This document shows positions 1 to 8,589 of a stretch of DNA of 64,000 nucleotides, in pieces. The notes below the pieces were generated by a model. That model saw only the letters and a program-made list of their open reading frames with translations. It searched no databases and was not told the origin of the DNA. The translations under genes were made by a program, and so were the position numbers. The stretch covers positions 1,178,001 to 1,242,000 of the forward strand of contig NZ_CP085135.1 in assembly GCF_020616515.1 (NCBI RefSeq). Reading direction: 5' to 3'. The number at the start of each line of letters is the position of its first letter. Position 1 is the first letter of the stretch. The DNA is from Mesorhizobium sp. PAMC28654 (GTDB lineage: Bacteria; Pseudomonadota; Alphaproteobacteria; Rhizobiales; Rhizobiaceae).

Positions 1-437
1 CGAGAGAGCTGCAGCTCGAAGCCGCCATCGCCAAGCTCGACAAGTTCGATCTGCTCATCCTCGACGATCTGGCCTACGTCACCAAGGACCAGGCCGAAAC
101 GAGCGTGCTCTTCGAACTCATCTGCGCAAGATATGAGCGGCGTTCCATCATGATCACCGCCAATCAGCCCTTCGGAGAATGGAACAGAATCTTTCCGGAC
201 CCCGCCATGACCCTCGCCGCAGTGGACCGACTTGTTCACCACGCAACGATCTTCGAGATGAACGTCGAAAGCTACCGGCGCAGATCCGCCATGGAAGCCA
301 AACGCCAGCGCGGCAGGCCAGCCTCTTACGCGACAATCAAGAACAAACACGAACTTGTCGCGGAGCGGCAATCAGAAATAGATGAAGGCCTTGCCAGCGA
401 CAATCAGCATGATAATTTGCACGTGACCGCGACCTGA
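1..437 (+). CDS. istB: IstB-like ATP-binding helper protein (5' end outside window)
   Basis: The reading frame is open from base 3 and ends with TGA at 437. The visible C-terminal part of about 144 residues contains LLILDDL, a Walker B motif of the AAA+ IstB/DnaC-like family, then ITANQPFGEW and the family block DRLVHHATIFEM. IstB helps the IstA transposase of IS21-family elements choose a target and assemble on it. The Walker A part lies upstream of the window, so I cannot tell whether the gene is intact. The C-terminal tail after YRRRSA is polar and low in conservation, as is usual for this family. Confidence 0.9.
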   Translation, partial: RELQLEAAIAKLDKFDLLILDDLAYVTKDQAETSVLFELICARYERRSIMITANQPFGEWNRIFPDPAMTLAAVDRLVHHATIFEMNVESYRRRSAMEAKRQRGRPASYATIKNKHELVAERQSEIDEGLASDNQHDNLHVTAT

Positions 438-606
438 GAATCTCATCCAGATCGCCGCTCACGTCTCATCCAGATCGTCGCGCTATAGGCTAATCTCTCG
501 GATCGATAAATGTTCTCGATAATGCCAGCGTCGGATCACGCTCAATAATGCCATGTCGATCACTCCGTAATCCCCGCTGAAAAAACGCAGGGTAAGGGTC
601 AAACAT

Positions 607-661
607 GGGTCAATTCTCGGTGGAAATATCCTGTGTCGCCGGGTCAGTTCTCAGTGGCAAT
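607..661 (+). repeat. Subterminal/terminal repeats of the IS21 element
   Basis: Two 21-bp direct repeats, GGGTCAATTCTCGGTGGAAAT (607-627) and its variant at 641-661, differ at three positions and are 34 bp apart. Multiple such repeats at each end are the transposase-binding sites of IS21-family elements. Their position downstream of istB supports this as the right end. Confidence 0.65.
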
Positions 662-670
662 CAACACACA

Positions 671-1182
671 GCGACTGGTGGGAGCCTGGCGCTCTCAAAC
701 CAGACACGCCCGCGGTCTCGGACAGCACTCCCCATGTGTTCTTCCGGATTCTCGTCGTCGAGGTGTCCGGCAGGGAGGCAAGGGATTAGGCTTGTTGCGC
801 TCGCGGCATCGCCAGCAGCGGTTGCAGTTGTTCCCGGCAGCATCTGCCTGAGCACACCATCCTTCCGGGCGAAATGACGCCACGGCGCGGCAGCCCGGAT
901 GCAGCCGGCAAGGATCGTGACCGCATTGGCACCACAAGCTGGAGAACTCACGGAACCCAAACGCCTACTGAAGGATTTACGTCATGCGGTACTTCATGAA
1001 TCCTCGGGCCAGCCTCGCCTGCTCTTTCGCCATGCTCAATGATACGTGGTTCAAGAGGGTCTTCGAACCATAGTCCTACATGCGCCCGGCCGGCTATGGC
1101 CGGCCGCAATCGATGAATGCATCAACGGAAATCAACAGTGGCCAGCCGCAACATTCCGCGGAGCCGCTTGAAGGACATGAAC
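671..1182. other. About 510 bp without a recognisable gene
   Basis: The open frames here (for example 661-960 on the minus strand) have no recognisable protein and overlap the IS end. The one clear structure is a perfect hairpin at 1087-1106, with 8-bp arms CGGCCGGC and a TATG loop. It is not followed by a T-run. The segment just before 1183 must hold the promoter of the CBS gene, but I see no convincing -35/-10 pair. Confidence 0.5.
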
Positions 1183-1890
1183 ATGCAAGTCGAGTCAGTC
1201 ATGGCATCACCTGTCGTTGGTATCGACCCATCCGCGTCAATTGCGGATGCGGCAAGGCTGATGTTAGCCAGAAAAATCAGCGGCCTTCCCGTCATTCGCA
1301 ACGACGGAACTCTGGTTGGGATTGTCAGCGAGGGTGATTTTCTCCGCCGCGGAGAATTGGGCACGAAGCGCAAGCGTTCTCGCTGGCTCGAATTTCTTGT
1401 CAGTCCCGGAAAAGCCGCTGATGAGCATGCCCACGCCAATGGACGTCGGGTTGAGGAAGTGATGTCCGAGGGCGTCGTCACGACGACTCGCAATGCGTCG
1501 TTCGAGGAGGTCGTTGAATTGATGACCCGTCACCATGTCAAACGCCTTCCGGTGGTCGAAGACGGCAAAGTTGTCGGCATAATCGCTCGCTCCGATCTGC
1601 TGCGTGCATTGCTTCTCGTCCTACCGACGTCGGATTCGTCGGACGTGGGCGACGAACAGATACGCCGGAACATCCTCGCCGAACTGGCTGACCAAATCTG
1701 GGCCGGCACCAGCATGATTCACGTCAATGTGGACAAGGGCGTCGCGGACCTCAGCGGACCGATCTTTGACGAACGCGAGCGTCTGGCGGCTCGTGTCGCA
1801 GCCGAAAACGTCGCCGGCGTCAAAGCCGTGACGGACCATCTGTTTTGGGTCGAGCCTCTGTCCGGCACGGTGGTCGATCCGTCGGCATGA
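1183..1890 (+). CDS. CBS-CBS-BON domain protein
   Basis: 235 residues. Two CBS motifs (about residues 1-57 and 92-147, beginning VESVMASPVVGI and VEEVMSEGVVTT) form a Bateman module that usually senses adenine nucleotides. A BON domain follows (about 158-223, ending VAGVKAVTDHLFWVE), a fold thought to bind membranes or other surfaces. CBS-BON proteins are common in rhizobia; their ligand is mostly unknown and many are linked to stress. I chose ATG 1183 because AAGGA lies seven bases upstream; an upstream ATG at 1117 would add 22 residues of unconserved sequence. It stands alone between the IS21 end and rarA. Confidence 0.85.
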   Translation: MQVESVMASPVVGIDPSASIADAARLMLARKISGLPVIRNDGTLVGIVSEGDFLRRGELGTKRKRSRWLEFLVSPGKAADEHAHANGRRVEEVMSEGVVTTTRNASFEEVVELMTRHHVKRLPVVEDGKVVGIIARSDLLRALLLVLPTSDSSDVGDEQIRRNILAELADQIWAGTSMIHVNVDKGVADLSGPIFDERERLAARVAAENVAGVKAVTDHLFWVEPLSGTVVDPSA

Positions 1891-2312
1891 GACGCTGTCC
1901 CGCCCTGATCGTCCACAGAGAACCGAGATGTTCAGGAAGTTATACGGGTGTCGGTTCAATGAGCCTGCCAATATCCAAATGCGCGATCAGGCTCTCCTTC
2001 GGCTTCCGGGCATTCTGAAATGCTGTTGCGTAAACACGCTGGGACGACTTACGGTTCTGAGGCGGGTATCGCAAATCGCAACGAGTCACAATTGAATGGG
2101 ATTAGTGGCCAGACATATGCCGGTGTATGTAGGCCGTGTTTGAGGGCAACGGGGTTGAGTTCATTGCTTGGACGAGCACTGAGGCCTGCTATTCGCCTTC
2201 GAAAGGCCTCAGCGAAAACGTAGTGTCCAAAGCCTTCGCACTGTCGTTCTTGCTTTGGTCGATGTCCATTGGCCGAAACACCATGCCCGCTCTCGAAGAA
2301 AAGTGCCGATTT
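1891..2312. other. About 420 bp without a recognisable gene
   Basis: This is the convergent gap between the CBS-BON gene (plus) and rarA (minus). Short frames at 2020-2223 and 2136-2561 have no recognisable product, and the second runs into rarA in antisense. I see no clear hairpin terminator. Base composition is visibly less GC-rich than in the ribosomal operons, in keeping with accessory DNA. Confidence 0.4.
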
Positions 2313-3617
2313 TTACTGCTGATGACGCCGAAGTGCACGAAGCTTCTGCCAGTAAGCAAGCCTTTTCGTTACTTCTCGCTCGAAGCCCCGCTCATTGGGT
2401 ACATAGAATTCGGGGCGGTCGTTGCCGTCAAGCCCCGCCGGGAAATACTCCTGCCCCGAGAAGCCGTCCGGAACATCGTGATCATATTGATAGCCGTCGC
2501 CATAACCGAGTTCCTTCATCAAGCTTGTCGGAGCGTTGAGGATATGAATTGGAGGCGCTAGCGATCCTGTGCGACTGGCGAGCTGCAGGGCAGCGTCAAA
2601 TGCCAGGTGAGCAGCATTGGATTTGGGAGCGGTTGCCACATAGGTGACCGCCTGAGCCAAGAAAAGCTTCCCCTCCGGCCACCCTACCCTTTCAAATGCG
2701 TCCCATGTCGCCACGACTTGAGGTAGCGCTTGGGGATCGGCCATCCCTACGTCTTCAGAAGCTGCGCAGGCTAGCCTGCGGAACAACGTGGCAGGGTCTT
2801 CACCTGCGACGATCATCCGAGCCGCCCAGTATAGCGCCGCTTGCACGTCGCTCCCTCGCAGACTCTTGTGAAAACAGCTCAAAAGATTGTAGTGCCCTTC
2901 TTGAGCCTTGTCGTAAATCGGTGCGCGTTTTTCGATCGCCCTACTGAGGCCTTGTAAATTCAAGACTTCGCCCGCGTCAAAGGTGAACAGCTCTTCACAA
3001 AGCCCCAACAAATATCGGCCGTCGCCATCGGCCATTTCGACCAGGACATAGCGGGCGTCATCGTCTAGCGGCAACTTGCGACCAACATGTTGTTCTGCCC
3101 GATTCAAAAGCTCTTCGAGCGAAGGACGCTCGAGACGCTTGACCGTGTAAACCCGTGCACGCGACAGCAAGGCCGCCACAAGGCTGAAGCTTGGATTCTC
3201 CGTTGTTGCGCCGACCAGCACAACGGTGCCATCCTCGACATGCGGCAAAAGGGCATCCTGGGTGGTCCTATTGAATCGGTGAAGCTCATCTACGAAAATC
3301 ACGCTCTGCCGCCCCGACGAAAAACGAAGATGACGGGCCGCTTCGATAACCTTTCGTAGATCCGCGATTCCAGCCGATACGGCCGAAAGCTGCATGAACT
3401 CGACGCCAGCCTCTTTCGCGACAAGACGCGCGATCGTTGTCTTTCCCGTCCCGGGAGGCCCCCACAGCACAAATGAAGAAAGCCGTCCGGCGGAAACCAT
3501 TCGGCTGATGGGGCCATCGTCTCCCAAGAGGTGATCCTGCCCAATCACTTCGGATAGCCGCTTTGGACGAAGTTCCTCGGCTAGTGGCTTGGGCGCAGTT
3601 GAGGCGAATAGGCTCAT
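2313..3617 (-). CDS. rarA: Replication-associated recombination protein A (complete copy)
   Basis: 434 residues, full length for the RarA/MgsA/WRNIP1 family of AAA+ ATPases that act at stalled replication forks. Walker A GPPGTGKT is at residues 53-60, Walker B FVDELHRFN at about 108-116, sensor 1 region ATTENPSF follows, and the C-terminal oligomerisation part ends in the typical GYGDGYQYDHD and QEYFP stretch. It lies in the same direction as, and 63 bp beyond, a truncated second rarA (3681-4106). The two proteins share only roughly half of their residues over the common N-terminal part, so this is not a recent duplication. Codon use looks less GC-biased than in the genes to the right. I infer it is the copy brought by the accessory segment and probably now supplies RarA function. 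Confidence 0.93.
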   Translation of the reverse strand: MSLFASTAPKPLAEELRPKRLSEVIGQDHLLGDDGPISRMVSAGRLSSFVLWGPPGTGKTTIARLVAKEAGVEFMQLSAVSAGIADLRKVIEAARHLRFSSGRQSVIFVDELHRFNRTTQDALLPHVEDGTVVLVGATTENPSFSLVAALLSRARVYTVKRLERPSLEELLNRAEQHVGRKLPLDDDARYVLVEMADGDGRYLLGLCEELFTFDAGEVLNLQGLSRAIEKRAPIYDKAQEGHYNLLSCFHKSLRGSDVQAALYWAARMIVAGEDPATLFRRLACAASEDVGMADPQALPQVVATWDAFERVGWPEGKLFLAQAVTYVATAPKSNAAHLAFDAALQLASRTGSLAPPIHILNAPTSLMKELGYGDGYQYDHDVPDGFSGQEYFPAGLDGNDRPEFYVPNERGFEREVTKRLAYWQKLRALRRHQQ

Positions 3618-3680
3618 GCTACTGCTCTCGAGCCTGGAACAGCCAAAATCATTGGCGTCGCGTTTGAGTAGGTGCCATGG

Positions 3681-4106
3681 TTATATACTCTTCTGTAAAC
3701 CATTGAATCGGAAGTAAGAGTTGTCGATCCCCGGTACTTGAGGGTAGCGATGGATTTCGTCGACGAAAAGCAATGTCTGGCGGCCATTGGCGCGGCGCAG
3801 CTTTGCGCCTTCGAACACCTTCTTGAGGTCGGCGACGCCGGAAAACACCGCGGATATCTGCTCAAACGCCAAGCTGGTCTCACCGGCGAGCAGCCGCGCA
3901 ACCGTGGTCTTGCCGGTACCAGGCGGGCCCCAGAAGATCATCGACCCCAACGAACCGGAGCCAATCAGCCGTGTCAGCGCGCCATCCGGCCCGGTCAGGT
4001 GTTCCTGGCCGACGACCTCGTCGAGATTCCTTGGCCGCAGCCTGTCGGCCAGCGGCCGGCCCGGCGGCGCCATATCCGGTTCGTCGACGCTGAACAGATC
4101 GGCCAT
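3681..4106 (-). pseudogene. rarA: Truncated resident rarA, cut after Walker B
   Basis: Residues 1-120 are a normal RarA N-terminus: VVGQEHLTGPDGALTRL, Walker A GPPGTGKT at 60-67 and Walker B LLFVDEIHR ending at 120. From base 3746 downwards the frame continues for 21 unrelated residues and stops at 3681, so the remaining two thirds of the protein are missing. Its high-GC codon use and its position just after the DegP-like gene match the chromosomal backbone. It is the broken resident gene, and the break marks the right-hand junction of the accessory DNA. It could still be transcribed, but a product lacking sensors and the C-terminal half should be inactive. Confidence 0.88.
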
Positions 4107-4123
4107 GCACTTCTTTATGGTTG

Positions 4124-4158
4124 GAGCATGCTTCCCCGGAATTTCCGGGGCCGTGCTC
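4124..4158. repeat. Intergenic palindrome abutting the protease stop codon
   Basis: Nested inverted repeat: outer arms GAGCA (4124-4128) and TGCTC (4154-4158), inner arms CCCCGGAA (4134-4141) and TTCCGGGG (4143-4150). It sits in the 51-bp gap between the DegP-like gene and rarA and touches the stop codon of the former. It may terminate or stabilise the transcript; there is no T-run. Confidence 0.6.
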
Positions 4159-5645
4159 TAATAACGCAACACCTGGCGCAGTATCTGCCCGCCACGCTCC
4201 ACGGTAAAGCGCCACCAGCGCGTGTCCTGCTTGGTCGCCTGCTCCAGGGTCGCGGCGGTGTCGATGGTCGTCCCGTTCACCTCGCGAATGATATCGCCGG
4301 CCTGGAAGCCGAAATCGGCGGCGGGTGAATCGCGGTTGATGTCGGTGACAGTCACGCCCTTGATGTCTGTACGCAAACCAAGGCGCTGGGCAAGCCGTGG
4401 CGACAATTCCGCGACCTTGGCGCCGGAAAACGGGCTGCGGCCCCGCAAAGTGAGTTCCGGGGCTTTCGCGCCTTCAGGCGCGCGCTCCAGCGCGATGTCC
4501 ATGGTCGCCTGCTTGCCCTTGCTGAGCACAGTGAAATTCGCGTTGGTGCCGATCGACAGCGTCGCCATACGGTAATCCAGCGCCTCGATGCTCTCGACCG
4601 GTGTGCCATTGAGTGCCAGCACAACATCACCCGGCTTCAGGCCTGCCTTTGCCGCCGGGCTTGCCTCTTCCACCGATGACACCAGTGCCCCGGTCGGCTT
4701 GTCCATGGCGAGCGACTCGGCGATCTGCGGCGTCACCGCCTCGAACTCGGCGCCAATGTAAGGGCGCTCGAAGAAGTCGCGTCCTGCCTTTGCCGCTTCG
4801 GCGAAGGCGCGAACCATGTTTGATGGGATGGCAAAGCCGATGCCGATTGAGCCGCCGCTGCGGCTGTAGATCGCGGTGTTGATGCCGACCAGCTGGCCGC
4901 CCATGTTGATCAGCGCGCCGCCGGAGTTGCCAGGGTTGATGGCGGCATCCGTCTGGATGAAGAAGCTGGAGTCGGAAACGCCGATGTGGCTGCGGGCGAG
5001 CGCCGAAACGATGCCGCTGGTGGTGGTCTGGCCGACGCCAAAGGGATTGCCGATCGCCAGCACCAGATCGCCGACCTCAAGCGCATCGGAATCGCCGATG
5101 GCGATGACCGGGAACGGCTTGTCGGACTCGATCTTGAGCACGGCCAAGTCGAGCGTCTCGTCCTTCAGCAGCACCTTGCTGTTGAATTCGCGACCGTCCG
5201 ATGTTGCAACCTTCACCTCATCGGCGCCCTTGATGACGTGGAAATTGGTGACCACGACCCCTGTCGGATCGACAAGGACGCCGGAGCCCAGCGAGGACTG
5301 CGCGCGGGGCTGGGAGCGGCCGAAGAACTCCTCGAAGAATGGATCGCCGTCAAAAGGCGACGTGACCTTGGCCGTTTGCGAGGCATAGACGTTGACCACG
5401 GCCGGCGCGGTCTGCTTGACCAGCGGCGCGAACGACAGCTGCACTTCGTCGCGACCGAACGGCACGCGCTTGTTGTCACTGGCATTGCCGTTCTTGCCCT
5501 CAACGCCGTGCAACAAGTCGGTGAGCACATCGGACAGGCCGGGGTCGGTCTTTGCCTCTTCCGCCAACGCCTGTCTGACCGCCGGCGCGACTGCAAACAC
5601 CATCATGGCGAAGAGCAGAACAAGGGACAGTCTTTTGGCGCGCAT
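4158..5645 (-). CDS. degP: Do-family (DegP/DegQ-type) periplasmic serine protease
   Basis: 495 residues with a Sec signal peptide (hydrophobic stretch about 7-25, AQ/ALA region near 26-28). The trypsin-like domain carries the triad His136 (TNFHVI), Asp166 (ETLDLAVL) and Ser241 (NPGNSGGAL). Two PDZ domains follow (about 290-375 and 405-490). Such proteins degrade or refold damaged envelope proteins. The start at 5645 has GGAGG seven bases upstream; the frame extends 17 codons further up without a better signal. It follows rplQ, but a strong terminator lies between, so it probably has its own promoter in 5646-5801. The resident rarA (now truncated) lies just downstream. Confidence 0.94.
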   Translation of the reverse strand: MRAKRLSLVLLFAMMVFAVAPAVRQALAEEAKTDPGLSDVLTDLLHGVEGKNGNASDNKRVPFGRDEVQLSFAPLVKQTAPAVVNVYASQTAKVTSPFDGDPFFEEFFGRSQPRAQSSLGSGVLVDPTGVVVTNFHVIKGADEVKVATSDGREFNSKVLLKDETLDLAVLKIESDKPFPVIAIGDSDALEVGDLVLAIGNPFGVGQTTTSGIVSALARSHIGVSDSSFFIQTDAAINPGNSGGALINMGGQLVGINTAIYSRSGGSIGIGFAIPSNMVRAFAEAAKAGRDFFERPYIGAEFEAVTPQIAESLAMDKPTGALVSSVEEASPAAKAGLKPGDVVLALNGTPVESIEALDYRMATLSIGTNANFTVLSKGKQATMDIALERAPEGAKAPELTLRGRSPFSGAKVAELSPRLAQRLGLRTDIKGVTVTDINRDSPAADFGFQAGDIIREVNGTTIDTAATLEQATKQDTRWWRFTVERGGQILRQVLRY

Positions 5646-5801
5646 TGCGAATCCTCCAAGGCGAGTTCGGGCGCCATTGTCCCGACGATTGTGCAAAATG
5701 AAAGGCTAAGGCGATGAACGCTGGCGGTTTTATGCGGGTTCCATTGAAAATGGGCGCAAATAGACCCCAGTACGCTGCCTACCATTCCTTCTTTACAACA
5801 A

Positions 5802-5821
5802 AAGGGGCCCGAAGGCCCCTT
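5802..5821 (-). terminator. Rho-independent terminator of the alpha operon
   Basis: An 8-bp perfect stem, AAGGGGCC/GGCCCCTT, has the stable loop TTCG on the minus strand and is followed by TTGTTGT. It lies 26 bp beyond the rplQ stop codon and fits transcription termination after rplQ. Confidence 0.85.
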
Positions 5822-5846
5822 AAAATTGCTGGCGAAAAGCTGAAGC

Positions 5847-6275
5847 TTATGCGGCTTCGGCTTCCTCATTGCCTTCGGCTTCGATGCGCGCGCGATCACC
5901 GGCGCCCTTGGCCGAGATGTCGCGATCGACGAATTCGATGACCGCCATCGCGGCGTTGTCGCCGTGGCGGAAGCCCGCCTTCATGATGCGCAGGTAGCCG
6001 CCGTTGCGGGTGGCGTAGCGCGGGGCGATCGTTTCGAACAGACGCTTGACGACGCCCTCATTGCCGATCTGGGCAATGACCTGACGGCGGGCGTGCAGGT
6101 CGCCACGCTTGCCGAGGGTGACCAGCTTCTCGACGATCGGACGCAGGTCCTTCGCCTTCGGCAGGGTGGTGACGATCTGCTCATGCTCGAGCAGCGACAC
6201 GGCGAGGTTGGCGAACATCGACTTGCGGTGGCTAATGCTTCGGGCGAAGCGGCGGCCTTTGAAACCGTGGCGCAT
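5847..6275 (-). CDS. rplQ: 50S ribosomal protein L17
   Basis: 142 residues, starting [20 protein letters not shown], the diagnostic L17 start. It binds domain III of 23S rRNA near the tunnel exit. After the conserved core it has an acidic, alanine/glutamate-rich tail ending EEAEAA, which is common in alphaproteobacteria. It is the last gene of the alpha operon, 104 bp after rpoA and directly before a strong terminator. Confidence 0.97.
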   Translation of the reverse strand: MRHGFKGRRFARSISHRKSMFANLAVSLLEHEQIVTTLPKAKDLRPIVEKLVTLGKRGDLHARRQVIAQIGNEGVVKRLFETIAPRYATRNGGYLRIMKAGFRHGDNAAMAVIEFVDRDISAKGAGDRARIEAEGNEEAEAA

Positions 6276-6379
6276 GGCTCTTTTCCTTCTTCAGTTGTTC
6301 AAGAGGCCGCGGCCCCTGATGGTTTTCCGCATGACCGTCGGATCGAGCGGCCCACGCCGCCGATCCTTGGAATTCATGC

Positions 6380-7390
6380 TCAATATTGATCTTCGTAACG
6401 CTTGGCGAGGTCTTCGATGTTTTCCGGCGGCCAGTCCGGCACTTCCATGCCGAGGTGCAGGCCCATCGCCGCCAGGACTTCCTTGATCTCGTTCAGCGAC
6501 TTGCGTCCGAAGTTCGGGGTGCGGAGCATCTCGGCTTCGGTCTTCTGGATCAGGTCGCCGATATAGACGATGTTGTCGTTCTTCAGGCAGTTGGCCGAAC
6601 GCACCGAAAGCTCGAGCTCGTCGACCTTCTTGAGCAGCGCCGGATTGAAGGCGAGCTCAGTGACGGCTTCCGCCGCGACTTCCTTCTGCGGCTCGTCGAA
6701 GTTGACGAACAGGCCGAGCTGGTCCTGCAGGATGCGGGCGGCGAAAGCCACCGCGTCCTCACCGGTGATCGAACCGTCGGTCTCGATCGTCATGGTCAGC
6801 TTGTCATAGTCGAGAACCTGACCCTCGCGGGTGTTTTCGACCTTGTAGGAGACCTTCTTGACCGGCGAGTAGAGACTGTCGACCGGGATGAGCCCGATCG
6901 GTGCATCCTCGGCGCGGTTGCGGTCGGCCGGCACGTAGCCCTTGCCGGTGTCGACGGTGAACTCCATGCGGATTTCAGCGCCTTCGTCCAGCGTGCAGAT
7001 GACGTGGTCGGGGTTGAGGATCTCGACGTCGCCAACCGTCTGGATGTCGCCGGCAAGAACCGCACCCGGGCCCTGCTTGCGCACGACCATGCGCTTGGGG
7101 CCATCGCCTTCCATGCGGATGGCGATTTCCTTGATGTTCAAGACGATGTCCGTCACGTCCTCGCGCACACCGGCGATGGACGAGAATTCATGCAGAACAC
7201 CATCGATCTGCACGGCGGTAACGGCTGCACCGCGAAGCGAAGACAGGAGAACGCGGCGCAGGGCGTTGCCGAGCGTGAGGCCAAAGCCGCGTTCAAGCGG
7301 CTCGGCGACCAGCGTGGTCAGCGTCTTCTTCTTCGACGAGAACTCGATCTTGTTCGGCTTGATCAGTTCCTGCCAATTTTTCTGGATCAT
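6380..7390 (-). CDS. rpoA: RNA polymerase alpha subunit
   Basis: 336 residues. The N-terminal assembly domain (about 1-230) contains [20 protein letters not shown], the dimer and beta-contact region. A linker leads to the C-terminal domain (about 255-325, helix-hairpin-helix [19 protein letters not shown]), which contacts UP elements and activators. I chose ATG 7390 ([14 protein letters not shown]) because AGGAAAG lies upstream and this is the conserved start; the open frame begins 20 codons earlier. It sits between rpsK and rplQ, as in almost all bacteria. Confidence 0.98.
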   Translation of the reverse strand: MIQKNWQELIKPNKIEFSSKKKTLTTLVAEPLERGFGLTLGNALRRVLLSSLRGAAVTAVQIDGVLHEFSSIAGVREDVTDIVLNIKEIAIRMEGDGPKRMVVRKQGPGAVLAGDIQTVGDVEILNPDHVICTLDEGAEIRMEFTVDTGKGYVPADRNRAEDAPIGLIPVDSLYSPVKKVSYKVENTREGQVLDYDKLTMTIETDGSITGEDAVAFAARILQDQLGLFVNFDEPQKEVAAEAVTELAFNPALLKKVDELELSVRSANCLKNDNIVYIGDLIQKTEAEMLRTPNFGRKSLNEIKEVLAAMGLHLGMEVPDWPPENIEDLAKRYEDQY

Positions 7391-7491
7391 GATGCTTTCC
7401 TTCCGTTGACCCGCCACCATCCAATCGTGGCGGGCGACCTGGAAAACCACGGAGGAACGCCTTTCGGCGCTCGCGCGGCGTTCGATATTTG

Positions 7492-7881
7492 TTAGACGCG
7501 ACGCTTCTTGCGCGGGCGGCAGCCATTGTGCGGGATCGGCGTCACATCACGGATCGAGGTGATGGTGAAGCCCGCTGCCTGCAGGGCGCGCAGTGCCGAT
7601 TCACGACCGGAGCCGGGTCCGCAGACCTCGACTTCAAGCATCCGCATGCCGTGTTCCTGTGCCTTCTTGGCTACATCCTCGGCAGCCATCTGGGCGGCGA
7701 ACGGGGTCGATTTGCGCGAACCCTTGAAGCCTTGGGCACCGGCCGACGACCAGGCAATCGAATTGCCCTGCGCGTCGGTGATGGTGATCATCGTGTTGTT
7801 GAAGGTCGAGTTGACGTGGGCAACGCCCGACGAAATGTTCTTGCGTTCGCGACGGCGAACACGTGCGGCTTCCTTGGCCAT
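7492..7881 (-). CDS. rpsK: 30S ribosomal protein S11
   Basis: 129 residues with the conserved [12 protein letters not shown] and the C-terminal [12 protein letters not shown]11 forms part of the 30S platform near the Shine-Dalgarno helix. It is 101 bp before rpoA and separated from rpsM by 151 bp that contain an unusual repeat (7936-8027). Confidence 0.98.
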   Translation of the reverse strand: MAKEAARVRRRERKNISSGVAHVNSTFNNTMITITDAQGNSIAWSSAGAQGFKGSRKSTPFAAQMAAEDVAKKAQEHGMRMLEVEVCGPGSGRESALRALQAAGFTITSIRDVTPIPHNGCRPRKKRRV

Positions 7882-7935
7882 GGTCTTCCTTTCAGTTGAT
7901 CTCTACACCGCCGTAATGCCAGCGGCTCCACCTTC

Positions 7936-8027
7936 GTAAGGGAGTAGGGCAGTAAGGGAGTAGGGAAAATGCGGCCCGATTGGCGGGCATTCCCTACTGC
8001 CTTACTCCCCTACTCCCCTATTCCCCC
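7936..8027. repeat. Purine/pyrimidine repeat with inverted arms between rpsM and rpsK
   Basis: GTAAGGGAGTAGGG occurs twice in tandem (7936-7949 and 7952-7965). After a 23-bp spacer, the pyrimidine-rich complement (CCCTACT, TTACTCCCC, TACTCCCC) fills 7989-8027, so the transcript could fold into a long imperfect hairpin. It occupies most of the 151-bp gap. No coding potential is seen. It looks like a dispersed intergenic repeat that has entered the alpha operon. Confidence 0.75.
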
Positions 8028-8032
8028 AAAAA

Positions 8033-8401
8033 TTACTTCTTTTTGCCGGCGATCGACTTGGCCGGACCCTTGCGGGTGCGCGCATTGGTATGCGTGCGCT
8101 GGCCGCGAACCGGAAGCGAGCGGCGGTGACGCAGGCCGCGGTAGCAACCAAGGTCCATGAGCCGCTTGATGTTCATCGACACTTCGCGACGCAGGTCGCC
8201 TTCGACCTGATAGTCGCGGTCGATCGTCTCACGGATCTGCAGCACTTCCGCATCGGTCAGCTGGTTGACGCGACGCTCGGCCGGGATGCCGACCTTCTCG
8301 ACGATCTCCTGGGCGAACTTCTTGCCAATGCCGTGAATGTACTGAAGCGCTATAACGACGCGCTTGTTGGTCGGAATGTTGACGCCGGCTATACGAGCCA
8401 T
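8033..8401 (-). CDS. rpsM: 30S ribosomal protein S13
   Basis: 122 residues, starting [15 protein letters not shown] and ending in the basic tail [20 protein letters not shown]13 sits in the 30S head, contacts the P-site tRNA and forms inter-subunit bridges with L5. It is the first gene of the alpha block; 188 bp separate it from adk, leaving room for a separate promoter. Confidence 0.98.
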   Translation of the reverse strand: MARIAGVNIPTNKRVVIALQYIHGIGKKFAQEIVEKVGIPAERRVNQLTDAEVLQIRETIDRDYQVEGDLRREVSMNIKRLMDLGCYRGLRHRRSLPVRGQRTHTNARTRKGPAKSIAGKKK

Positions 8402-8589
8402 ATTCTCTCTTCTCCATGTGGACCGGACGAACCGGCGCTGTTTCGATTACCCCGCGTCCGGTGGAGGCCGGCCCTTGCAGGAGTTTCCAGTTCAAAGCGG
8501 CTGCCTTGCCCTTGCGGACAAGCAAAGCCCATGCCTGATAGGAGACGGGCCGCCATAGCGCAGCGAACCGTTCCAGTCAAGCACAATCG

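Larger units (their letters stand above)
1..670 (+). mobile_element. Right part of an IS21-family insertion element
   Basis: The window opens inside an IS21-type element: the 3' part of an istB gene is followed by about 170 bp of non-coding DNA and then two near-identical repeats. The last repeat leads into a TCAACACACA tail that resembles the ...ACA ends of this family. The istA gene and the other end lie to the left of the window. The exact outer base is uncertain (666-670) because the target duplication cannot be checked with one end only. Confidence 0.7.

Noticed and set aside
438..480. Two copies of TCTCATCCAGATCG after istB, considered as a CRISPR-like array
   Set aside because: Only two short copies, no spacers of constant length and no cas genes; more likely part of the IS end. 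No CRISPR array was found anywhere in the window.
661..960. Frames next to the IS21 end (605-877 plus, 661-960 minus)
   Set aside because: They overlap the IS terminal repeats and have no recognisable product or ribosome-binding site.
2136..2561. 141-codon plus-strand frame
   Set aside because: More than half is antisense to the rarA C-terminus; no ribosome-binding site.
6386..7495. 369-codon open frame on the plus strand
   Set aside because: Antisense to rpoA.
8402..8589. Looked for rpmJ (L36) or another small gene between adk and rpsM
   Set aside because: No short frame with L36 cysteine pattern is present; the gap holds no supported gene.
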